A DNA stretch of 18,255 bases from Eubacterium sp. (lineage in GTDB: Bacteria > Bacillota > Clostridia > Oscillospirales > Acutalibacteraceae), in the NCBI GenBank assembly GCA_014465955.1, contig JACTVT010000046.1, positions 1 to 18,255 of the forward strand, in the 5' to 3' direction. The notes under the pieces were generated by a model. The model was not told where the DNA came from and searched no databases. It saw nothing but the letters and a program-made list of their open reading frames with translations. The position numbers were made by a program, and so were the translations under genes. Positions 1-5,786 of the stretch are shown here, one piece after another (position 1 is the stretch's first letter; each line of letters opens with the position of its first letter).

Positions 1-1
1 G

Positions 2-67
2 CAAATTGCCGAGCTTTTTACTTCTCTCGACAACCTTATCACCCTTCATCAGCGTAAGCCCTTATAA
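2..67 (+). CDS. hsdS: Type I restriction specificity subunit HsdS, C-terminal end only (5' part lies outside the window)
   Basis: Reading from base 2, 21 codons are open to a TAA at 65-67. They encode a peptide ending in FTSLDNLITLHQRKPL. This 'LDNLITLHQRK' tail is characteristic of Gram-positive type I restriction-modification S subunits, where it closes the second conserved helical region that contacts HsdM. HsdS holds two target-recognition domains and sets the DNA sequence that the HsdM2S methylase and the HsdR complex recognise. Only the terminal helix is visible, so target specificity cannot be inferred. The recombinase gene starts 15 bp downstream on the same strand, and its ribosome site follows directly after this stop. 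That arrangement is known from loci in which a recombinase shuffles hsdS alleles. The assignment rests on a short but distinctive peptide. Confidence 0.72.
   Translation, partial: QIAELFTSLDNLITLHQRKPL
37..59. repeat. Left arm of an imperfect inverted repeat flanking the recombinase gene
   Basis: These 23 bases lie inside the 3' end of hsdS, covering the ITLHQRK codons. They match the reverse complement of 1018-1040 at 20 of 23 positions, and the three differences are all transitions. The two arms bracket the tyrosine recombinase gene. Inference: they are either copies of an hsdS inversion site or remnants of two hsdS copies in opposite orientation. Confidence 0.7.
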
Positions 68-82
68 TAATTGGAGGAAATT

Positions 83-1009
83 ATGCTGAATAACATAAAC
101 AAAACAGACTTATTCTATGATTACTACGCTCAATGGATAACAGTGTATAAGGAAGGGGCGATAAGAAAAGTCACGATGGACAAATATCTGCTTACGCTTT
201 CATGGATAAAGCGATTGGCACCGGATTTGAAAGTGTGCGAACTTTCAAGAATAACATATCAAAAGCTGCTTAATGATTACGCTAAACTGCACGAGAGGCA
301 GACAACAATGGATTTTCATCATCAACTTAAAGGGGCAGTGCTTGATGCTGTTGACGAAGGACTTATTGAACGAGATCCGACGAGAAAAGCCATTATTAAA
401 GGCAAAAAACCGAGACACAAGAAGATTAAATATCTCAATCAATTTGAGTTGCATAAATTATTGTCGGTCTTGGAACTTAATCAAGAACTTAATTGGGATT
501 GGTTTATTCTATTGGTTGCGAAAACAGGAATGAGATTTTCTGAAGCATTAGCAATAACGCCAAATGATTTCGATTTTTCTAAACAATCCTTATCAATTAA
601 CAAAACTTGGGATTATAAAGGCAATTGTGGTTTTATGCCAACTAAAAACCAATCTTCTGTTAGAAGAATACAGATAGATTGGCAACTGATAATTCAGTTT
701 TCGACATTAGTTAAAGATTTACCGGAAGATGAACCGATTTTTGTTTCGGGCAAAGTGTATAATTCTACTGTGAATGATATTCTTACAAGACATTGCAAGA
801 AAGCCGGAATTCCTATAATATCAATTCACGGTTTGAGACATACACACGCTTCTTTGCTTTTGTTTGCAGGGGTATCAATAGCAAGTGTTGCACAAAGATT
901 AGGGCATTCAAGTATGACAACCACGCAGAAAACTTATCTTCATATCATTCAGGAACTTGAAAACAAGGATGTAGATTTGGTGATGCGTTCGTTATCAAGT
1001 TTGAATTGA
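83..1009 (+). CDS. Tyrosine site-specific recombinase / integrase (XerC/D-like), next to hsdS
   Basis: This 308-residue protein catalyses DNA strand exchange through a covalent phosphotyrosine intermediate. Residues about 1-100 form the SAM-like core-binding domain and about 115-308 the catalytic domain. The catalytic residues are visible: Arg151 in TGMRFSEA, His249 and Arg252 in HGLRHTHAS, His275 in LGHSS and nucleophile Tyr285 in KTYLHI. A lysine in the hairpin around KTWDYKG or PTKNQ is the likely sixth residue. The start is ATG at 83, preceded by GGAGG at 73-77; the frame also opens with TTG at 71, but that codon would overlap the ribosome site. The gene lies directly after hsdS and between two inverted hsdS-derived arms. 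Its likely job is therefore inversion within a phase-variable type I restriction locus. It could instead have driven integration of the island into the tRNA-Trp site 400 bp downstream. It appears intact. Confidence 0.93.
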   Translation: MLNNINKTDLFYDYYAQWITVYKEGAIRKVTMDKYLLTLSWIKRLAPDLKVCELSRITYQKLLNDYAKLHERQTTMDFHHQLKGAVLDAVDEGLIERDPTRKAIIKGKKPRHKKIKYLNQFELHKLLSVLELNQELNWDWFILLVAKTGMRFSEALAITPNDFDFSKQSLSINKTWDYKGNCGFMPTKNQSSVRRIQIDWQLIIQFSTLVKDLPEDEPIFVSGKVYNSTVNDILTRHCKKAGIPIISIHGLRHTHASLLLFAGVSIASVAQRLGHSSMTTTQKTYLHIIQELENKDVDLVMRSLSSLN

Positions 1010-1017
1010 CGACAACC

Positions 1018-1040
1018 GCTTATGCTAATGAAGGGCGATA
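1018..1040. repeat. Right arm of the inverted repeat; decayed reverse copy of the hsdS 3' end
   Basis: The reverse complement of these bases matches 37-59 at 20 of 23 positions. Read on the minus strand in the hsdS frame it gives I-A-L-H-stop-H-K instead of I-T-L-H-Q-R-K. The glutamine codon has become TAG, and all three differences change the residue. It is therefore not a working hsdS end. It is either a relic of an opposed hsdS copy or a retained recombination site. Confidence 0.65.
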
Positions 1041-1070
1041 TACTACAATTATTTGTAAATTAAAGTGACA

Positions 1071-1101
1071 TCCAAAGTGACAACTCTAATGTCACTTTGG
1101 A
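1071..1101. repeat. Perfect 12-bp palindrome with an internal direct repeat, downstream of the recombinase
   Basis: TCCAAAGTGACA (1071-1082) and TGTCACTTTGGA (1090-1101) are perfectly complementary around a 7-base loop. The core AAAGTGACA also occurs as a direct repeat at 1062-1070. No T tract follows on the plus strand (AATAAGTG comes next), so this is a poor intrinsic terminator. It could be a protein-binding site, for example arm sites of the recombinase, or an RNA-stabilising hairpin. Confidence 0.6.
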
Positions 1102-1166
1102 ATAAGTGCATTTATAATTAAGCCTCTGATTTTTCAATTTATTATCTATCAATAAATAAACATACA

Positions 1167-1200
1167 AATAGTAAATCCATATCAAGAGGGTTTTACTATT
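1167..1200. repeat. AT-rich inverted repeat in the intergenic stretch after the recombinase
   Basis: AATAGTAAA (1167-1175) pairs with TTTACTATT (1192-1200) around a 16-base loop. Flanking ACA and ATTTGT would extend the stem with a 3-base bulge. It lies in the 1041-1315 stretch, where I see no coding potential. Function unknown; it could be coincidental in DNA this AT-rich. Confidence 0.35.
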
Positions 1201-1315
1201 ATTTGTCACTATTTCTTGCAGTGGGGTGCATTATATTTGAGTTATGATACTTCAAAGTTTTTAAGAGCATCAAAAAAGCATCAATTTTCAACAAAAACTA
1301 TAAAGACAAAAACGA

Positions 1316-1348
1316 ACAGCACTTTCAAATCCTGAAAGTGCTGTTTTT
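1316..1348 (+). terminator. Intrinsic terminator at the right side of the recombinase region
   Basis: ACAGCACTTTCA (1316-1327) pairs perfectly with TGAAAGTGCTGT (1333-1344) around a 5-base loop, followed by TTTTT (1344-1348). It lies 307 bp past the recombinase stop and is the first good plus-strand terminator after it. It would end transcription from the island before the tRNA fragment. Confidence 0.75.
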
Positions 1349-1408
1349 ATGCGGATTTTGTGGGGAACTGTATTTTAACACGCGGCTTAACTGAAAGCGT
1401 GCTTTTCG

Positions 1409-1453
1409 CTCCAAAACCGCGTGCCGAGGGTTCAAGTCCTTCTGCCCCTGCCA
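1409..1453 (+). pseudogene. 3' half of a tRNA-Trp gene (anticodon loop to CCA); probable attachment-site scar or pseudo-tRNA
   Basis: The segment holds an anticodon loop CTCCAAA (anticodon CCA at 1411-1413). The 3' anticodon strand and variable loop follow. The T arm is GAGGG / TTCAAGT / CCTTC (1426-1442, one G-T pair). The acceptor strand TGCCCCT (1443-1449), discriminator G and encoded CCA (1451-1453) complete it. No proper 5' half precedes it: upstream are a poor acceptor match (TGGGGAA, 1361-1367), no recognisable D arm, and CGCGG (1381-1385). The latter could pair with CCGCG (1417-1421), but 23 extra bases (1386-1408) would sit where one or two belong. This is either a tRNA 3' fragment left at the end of an integrated element or a degenerate tRNA-Trp. 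It lies about 400 bp from a tyrosine recombinase gene. Confidence 0.75.
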
Positions 1454-1490
1454 AAAAATAAAAGCACCGTTTTTGGTGCTTTTATTTTTT
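1453..1490 (+). terminator. Strong intrinsic terminator after the tRNA-Trp fragment
   Basis: A perfect 16-bp stem is formed by AAAAAATAAAAGCACC (1453-1468) and its complement (1475-1490) around a 6-base loop. The second arm ends in TATTTTTT. It begins at the last base of the CCA, as for a normal tRNA gene, and could also work on the opposite strand. Confidence 0.85.
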
Positions 1491-1637
1491 ATATAGATAA
1501 AAAGGACTTGAAACAAATTTAAAATTTTTAGTTCACAGTGAATGAAAATCCGTGAGAAACGTTTTTTTATTTTGTGAAGTTATAATAACGCTTATAAAAA
1601 CAGAACATCTGATATTTTGTCAGCGGCTACATTAAGT

Positions 1638-3014
1638 TTAATCTTTTAGTTTTTCAACCAGCATTCGCGAAACTTTGTAAACGTCGCCGCAGCCGAGAGT
1701 AATAACAAGATCACCGTCTTGGCAGTTATCTGCAAGGTAATCGGCAATGTCGGAAAGTTTATCAATTTGAACGGAATTTGGTATTTTGTCAGATAGGTCA
1801 GTTGCTTTGATGCCGATTGTGTTAACTTCACGGCTGCCCATAATTTCTGAAATTACGCATTTATCCGCTTTTTTAAGCACTCTTGCAAAATCGTCAAGCA
1901 ATTTTGCTGTTCTTGTAAAAGTAAACGGTTGGTGCACTGCCCAAACGCGTTTATATCCCATTTTGTTTGCAGCGTCAAGCGTAACTTCAATTTCTCTTGG
2001 ATGGTGCGCATAGTCATCTGCAATTGTAATACCTTTGTAGGTGCCTTTAAGTTCAAATCTTCTGCCGGCACCGCCGAAATGCTTTAATCCGCTGCAGATT
2101 TTTTCAATCTCTGCACCGCTTTTGTATGATGCAATGAAAGCAGCAAGGGAATTAAGCACATTGTGTTCACCGGGTACTGATAATTCAATATGTGTAACAA
2201 ATTCATCAAAATGATATATATCATAATCAAGATGAAAACCGCCGGGAACAACAATGTTTTTTGCAGTCCATTCATTTGTATCTTTTGTGCCGAATGAAAT
2301 AAGTTCTTTGCCTTCAATTCCTTTCAGCATATCAACCGTGTTTTCATCATCGCCGTTATAAATAATCGTCTTGGTTGTGTTTTCACAGAATTTGCGGAAA
2401 GATTTTTTTATGTTTTCAAGATTGCCGAAAAAGTCAAGATGATCTTCATCAACATTCAGCACTACTGCCATATCGGCATTCATATGATGGTATGTGTTGT
2501 TGAATTCGCAGGATTCACATACAAAATTCTGACTGTGACCGTATCTGCCGTAAGCATCTATAACAGGCAGTTTTCCGCCTATAACTGCGCTCGGATCAAG
2601 ATCTGCCTCAAGCAGTGCCTGCGTAATCATAGAAGATGTTGTGGTTTTGCCGTGTGTTCCGCAAACACCGATGCAGTTTGAGAAAATTCGGCTGACTGCG
2701 CCTAAAAGTTCTGCACGCTCAAAGGTAGGAAAATGCTCTTTTGCGTATTCAAGTTCTTCATTGCCTGCAAGAATTGCGTTTGTATAAATAACAATGTCCG
2801 TGTCATCTGAAATATTTTCTTTCACCTGACCTAAAAAAACTTTTGCACCCTCTTTTTCGATTCGTCTGAAAGTTTCTGTGTCATTGTTATCAGAGCCGGT
2901 AATATTGTAGCCGAGGGAAATAAAAATTTCTGCAAGCGGGCACATTCCTGCACCGCCGATGCCGATAAAATGTATATGCTTTGACTGTTTTAAAAGTTCA
3001 TCTATTTTATTCAA
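1638..3014 (-). CDS. murC: UDP-N-acetylmuramate--L-alanine ligase MurC
   Basis: MurC is the cytoplasmic ATP-dependent ligase that adds L-alanine to UDP-MurNAc, the first amino acid of the peptidoglycan stem peptide. The 458-residue length is typical. The N-terminal Mur domain has the Rossmann-type motif FIGIGGAGM (about 16-24). The central domain has the ATP-binding loop GTHGKTT (119-125), followed by YHHMNADMAVVLNVDEDHLDFFG. The C-terminal domain carries DDYAHHPREI. The start is TTG at 3012-3014, seven bases after a GGAGG ribosome site (plus-strand CCTCC, 3022-3026); no ATG fits. The gene stands alone and diverges from dpaA, and no clear terminator follows its stop. It is a core chromosomal gene, so the boundary with the accessory DNA lies between about 1453 and 1638. 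Confidence 0.97.
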   Translation of the reverse strand: MNKIDELLKQSKHIHFIGIGGAGMCPLAEIFISLGYNITGSDNNDTETFRRIEKEGAKVFLGQVKENISDDTDIVIYTNAILAGNEELEYAKEHFPTFERAELLGAVSRIFSNCIGVCGTHGKTTTSSMITQALLEADLDPSAVIGGKLPVIDAYGRYGHSQNFVCESCEFNNTYHHMNADMAVVLNVDEDHLDFFGNLENIKKSFRKFCENTTKTIIYNGDDENTVDMLKGIEGKELISFGTKDTNEWTAKNIVVPGGFHLDYDIYHFDEFVTHIELSVPGEHNVLNSLAAFIASYKSGAEIEKICSGLKHFGGAGRRFELKGTYKGITIADDYAHHPREIEVTLDAANKMGYKRVWAVHQPFTFTRTAKLLDDFARVLKKADKCVISEIMGSREVNTIGIKATDLSDKIPNSVQIDKLSDIADYLADNCQDGDLVITLGCGDVYKVSRMLVEKLKD

Positions 3015-3072
3015 GAGTAAGCCTCCAATTTGATTTGTTTTAATAATTTGCCGCTTAGATTATATGTTAGTA

Positions 3073-3104
3073 TGCTTTGGTATTTTTGCCAAAGCACTTT
3101 TTTT
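3073..3104 (+). terminator. Orphan plus-strand terminator-like hairpin between murC and dpaA
   Basis: TGCTTTGG (3073-3080) pairs with CCAAAGCA (3089-3096) around an 8-base loop, followed by C and seven T (3098-3104). On the plus strand this has intrinsic-terminator form, yet no plus-strand gene lies upstream for over 1.5 kb. It could end a small or antisense RNA, block read-through into dpaA, or on the minus strand be a hairpin in the murC leader. Confidence 0.55.
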
Positions 3105-3106
3105 AT

Positions 3107-3135
3107 ATTATACAACTTTTCAACTGAAAAATAAA
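3107..3135 (-). promoter_or_regulatory. Possible vegetative promoter for murC
   Basis: On the minus strand there is a perfect TATAAT (plus-strand 3107-3112), 17 bp after a poor -35 (TTTATT, 3130-3135). A second TATAAT lies closer to murC (plus-strand 3059-3064) but has no -35 partner. If the first is used, the hairpin at 3073-3096 is in the murC leader. Confidence 0.3.
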
Positions 3136-3148
3136 CACTAAAGTTGAT

Positions 3149-3176
3149 AACAACAAAATTTTTTAAGCATATTATA
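3149..3176 (+). promoter_or_regulatory. Candidate sigma-K-type promoter for dpaA-dpaB
   Basis: CATATTATA (3168-3176) fits the sigma-K -10 form CATAnnnTA exactly. AACA (3149-3152) lies 15 bp upstream, as expected of the mACm -35. A start near 3183 would leave room for the AGGGGTG ribosome site (3185-3191). The spoVF (dpa) operon of Bacillus subtilis is known to be transcribed by sigma-K in the mother cell; its use here is inferred. Confidence 0.5.
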
Positions 3177-3196
3177 AAATTGTTAGGGGTGTTAAT

Positions 3197-3916
3197 ATGT
3201 TATACAGAACATTTGCAATTCCGTATGCAGATGATTTAAGAATGAATTATGTTAAGAGTTATCTTGAAGATAACGATTTTATATATGTTAAAGATATTGA
3301 TGATGCCGATTTTGTTATTCTGCCCGTGCTTACAAAGCCTTATATGTTCAAAGGTCTTGAGGACAAAGCAGTGTTTCACGGAATGGCTAAAGAAAACTTC
3401 GGCAAAAATTATATGGAGAATGAAAATTATGTGCTTAAAAATGCAATTCTTACTGCCGAGGGTGCTGTAACCTATCTTGAAAATGAAACAGATTATTCAC
3501 TGAATAATGCAAAGGTACTTATAACAGGTTACGGAAGAATAGGAAAAGCACTCCATAAAATTCTGAAAGCCTACGGCAGTAAGGTTACTGTTTGCTCGAG
3601 AAGTACTGTATCAAAAACAGAAGCACAGTTCAATGGAGCAAATCATATTGGTTTTTCACAGTTAAAAGAAAAATCCGATTTTGATATTGTGATAAATACT
3701 GTGCCGCATATTGTTTTTACAAAAGCAGAACTTTCGGCGCTTGACAGAGATACAACTATACTTGACCTTGCGTCATTTCCGGGCGGTATTGATACGCTCG
3801 TGGCAGATAGTCTGAAACTGAAAAGGCTCAGCGGCAGAGCAATGCCGTCAAAATACACATCTAAAACGGCAGGCATCTGTATAGGTGAGGCCGTTCTTGA
3901 AATGATTAAGCAATAA
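3197..3916 (+). CDS. dpaA: Dipicolinate synthase subunit A (SpoVFA)
   Basis: DpaA with DpaB makes dipicolinic acid from dihydrodipicolinate in the mother cell; the product accumulates in the spore core with calcium and supports heat resistance. The 239-residue protein has a nucleotide-binding motif in AKVLITGYGRIGKAL (about 105-119), then INTVPHIVF, ILDLASFPGGID and a C-terminal SKYTSKTAG segment, all typical of this family. The N-terminal domain is shorter than in B. subtilis SpoVFA (about 297 residues): the usual opening Rossmann-like strand is replaced by a brief MLYRTFAIPYADD start. The start ATG has AGGGGTG seven bases upstream. dpaB follows 73 bp downstream after an imperfect intercistronic hairpin (about 3925-3971). 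The two genes probably form an operon. Confidence 0.93.
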   Translation: MLYRTFAIPYADDLRMNYVKSYLEDNDFIYVKDIDDADFVILPVLTKPYMFKGLEDKAVFHGMAKENFGKNYMENENYVLKNAILTAEGAVTYLENETDYSLNNAKVLITGYGRIGKALHKILKAYGSKVTVCSRSTVSKTEAQFNGANHIGFSQLKEKSDFDIVINTVPHIVFTKAELSALDRDTTILDLASFPGGIDTLVADSLKLKRLSGRAMPSKYTSKTAGICIGEAVLEMIKQ

Positions 3917-3989
3917 ACACAGCATAGCGGGAAATCCGTTCATAAAAAACTTATTTGGATTTATCTCGCTTACTTTAGGAGGGAAATTG

Positions 3990-4553
3990 ATGAAAATAGG
4001 TTATGCTTTAACAGGTTCTTTCTGCACCTTCAGCAAATCAATTGAAGCGTTAAAGGATTTGGTTCGTGCAGGCTATGATGTTTATCCAATTATGAGCGAA
4101 AACGCTTACAGTATAGATACACGTTTTGGTGACGCAAAAGATTTTCAGAATGAAATTATTGCAATAACGGGTCATTCCATTATTCATAAAATTGAGCAGG
4201 CAGAGCCAATCGGACCTAAAAAAATGTTTGATATTCTTTGTGTTGTTCCGTGCACGGGAAACACACTCGCAAAACTTGCAGGCGGTATTGCAGATACGGC
4301 TGTTACAATGGCGGTTAAAAGCCATTTGAGGAATTCAAGGCCTGTTATTTTAGGCGTGTCAACAAATGATGCTCTCGGCGGTGCGGCAAAGAACATAGGC
4401 AGTCTGATGAATTATAAAAACTACTATTTTGTACCTGCGGGAATGGATGATTGTATACACAAACCCAAATCCGTAGTGTGCGATTTTACGCTTGTAACCG
4501 ACACAGTTAACAAAGTCGCAAAAGGCGAAGAAATTCTTAAAAAAATATTATAA
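3990..4553 (+). CDS. dpaB: Dipicolinate synthase subunit B (SpoVFB), flavoprotein family
   Basis: The second subunit of dipicolinate synthase is 187 residues long, close to the 200 of B. subtilis SpoVFB, and belongs to the FMN-binding flavoprotein fold. Family marks include the opening KIGYALTGSFCTF, the CVVPCTGNTLAKLAGGIADTAVTMA segment, and RPVILGVSTNDALGGAAKNIG. The start is ATG at 3990, six bases after AGGAGGG (3977-3983); the TTG at 3987 in the same frame is less likely. The preceding dpaA and this gene are the usual spoVF pair, which supports a complete endospore programme in this organism. The gene ends 6 bp before the -35 of the pot promoter, with no obvious terminator in between. Confidence 0.95.
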   Translation: MKIGYALTGSFCTFSKSIEALKDLVRAGYDVYPIMSENAYSIDTRFGDAKDFQNEIIAITGHSIIHKIEQAEPIGPKKMFDILCVVPCTGNTLAKLAGGIADTAVTMAVKSHLRNSRPVILGVSTNDALGGAAKNIGSLMNYKNYYFVPAGMDDCIHKPKSVVCDFTLVTDTVNKVAKGEEILKKIL

Positions 4554-4559
4554 AAATTG

Positions 4560-4587
4560 TTGACTTTTGCGTGTAATTTGTTATATT
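4560..4587 (+). promoter_or_regulatory. Sigma-A-type promoter for the pot operon
   Basis: TTGACT (4560-4565) and TATATT (4582-4587) are separated by 16 bp, 65 bp before potA. The 99-bp gap holds no other element I recognise and no riboswitch-like structure. Confidence 0.6.
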
Positions 4588-4652
4588 AAATCTATTAATG
4601 TTTTTTATTATTAAAAGGCGTTAAAATCGGGTTACAAAGAGGAAGTGCATAA

Positions 4653-5786
4653 TTGGAAAAAATAATTGATCTTAAGAATATTACAGTGAAATACGGTGAT
4701 AATACCGTTCTTGACAAACTGAATTTATCTATAAATAAAAAAGAGTTTATAACGCTTCTCGGTTCATCAGGCTGCGGCAAAACCACAACCCTGCGCTGTA
4801 TTGCAGGCTTTTTGGAGCCTGATGAGGGCGAGATTGTTTTTGAGGGTAAGAAGATAAATCATCTTCCGCCTCATAAAAGAAAGGTAAATACTATCTTTCA
4901 GCGTTATGCTCTTTTTTCGCATTTAAATGTGTATGAAAATATTGCTTTCGGTCCTGAACTTCAGAAAATGCCGAAAGATGAAATAAGAAAAACAGTTGCT
5001 GAAATGCTCGAACTTGTCAATCTTAAAGGCTTTGAAAAAAGGTCTATTGACAGTCTTTCGGGCGGTCAGCAGCAGCGCGTTGCTATTGCAAGGGCACTTG
5101 CAAATAAACCGCACGTTCTGCTTCTTGATGAGCCTCTCGGTGCGCTTGATTTGAAACTGCGCAAGGATATGCAGAAGGAACTTAAAGCAATTCAGAAGCG
5201 CCTCGGCATTACCTTTATTTATGTCACTCACGATCAGGAAGAGGCGCTTTCCATGAGTGACCGTGTTGTTGTTATGGATAAGGGCAAAATTCAGCAGATC
5301 GGCACGCCTGAGGATATTTATAATGAGCCTGTAAACGCTTTTGTGGCTGACTTTATCGGCGAATCAAATATTGTTGATGCTGTTATGATAAAGGATTATC
5401 TTGTAAGTTTTGCAGGTGTTACCTTTGAATGCCTTGACAGCGGCTTTGAACCGAATGAGGTTACTGAGGCAGTTATCCGCCCCGAGGATATTACCTTCTG
5501 TGAAATCGGCAAAAAAGATTCGCTCACAGGCATAGTTACCGACGTTGTTTTTAAGGGTACATTTTACGAAACCTTTGTTGACGTTAACGGCTTTATCTGG
5601 CTTGTTCAGACTACCGAATATCACACGGTGGGTGAAAAAGTTGCTATGTATATTGACGCCGATTCCATTCACGTTATGAAGCGCAGTGAATACAGCGGTG
5701 AATACGGCGACTATTCTACATTCTCAGATGAATTTGACCATATTAATGATGCAGATTATGACTGGGAGGCTGAGAATGAAAACTAA
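4653..5786 (+). CDS. potA: Spermidine/putrescine ABC transporter ATP-binding protein PotA
   Basis: PotA is the cytoplasmic ATPase that powers polyamine import through PotB and PotC. In its 377 residues one can see Walker A GSSGCGKTT (37-45), the Q-loop glutamine near 83, the signature LSGGQ (135-139), Walker B VLLLDE (155-160), the D-loop and H-loop His193. A C-terminal TOBE-like domain (about 275-345) includes the AVIRPEDI motif. The start is TTG at 4653 with AGAGGA about ten bases upstream. The last ~30 residues form a Tyr/Asp/Glu-rich tail unlike the usual PotA end; its last codons also hold the ribosome site and start of potB, which overlaps by 11 bases. A promoter lies at 4560-4587. Substrate assignment comes from family resemblance and the adjacent potD. 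Confidence 0.95.
   Translation: MEKIIDLKNITVKYGDNTVLDKLNLSINKKEFITLLGSSGCGKTTTLRCIAGFLEPDEGEIVFEGKKINHLPPHKRKVNTIFQRYALFSHLNVYENIAFGPELQKMPKDEIRKTVAEMLELVNLKGFEKRSIDSLSGGQQQRVAIARALANKPHVLLLDEPLGALDLKLRKDMQKELKAIQKRLGITFIYVTHDQEEALSMSDRVVVMDKGKIQQIGTPEDIYNEPVNAFVADFIGESNIVDAVMIKDYLVSFAGVTFECLDSGFEPNEVTEAVIRPEDITFCEIGKKDSLTGIVTDVVFKGTFYETFVDVNGFIWLVQTTEYHTVGEKVAMYIDADSIHVMKRSEYSGEYGDYSTFSDEFDHINDADYDWEAENEN

Noticed and set aside
1361..1453. A complete functional tRNA-Trp
   Set aside because: No D arm or acceptor partner is found, and there are about 23 extra bases before the anticodon loop; only the 3' half can be supported.
1361..1453. tmRNA 3' end
   Set aside because: The T-arm and acceptor could fit, but there is an anticodon loop with CCA, and no tmRNA 5' end or tag-coding stretch upstream.
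1325..1516. Minus-strand reading frame of 63 codons
   Set aside because: Its peptide contains GQKDLNPRHAVLE, the familiar false translation of tRNA antisense sequence; it overlaps the tRNA-Trp fragment and two terminators.
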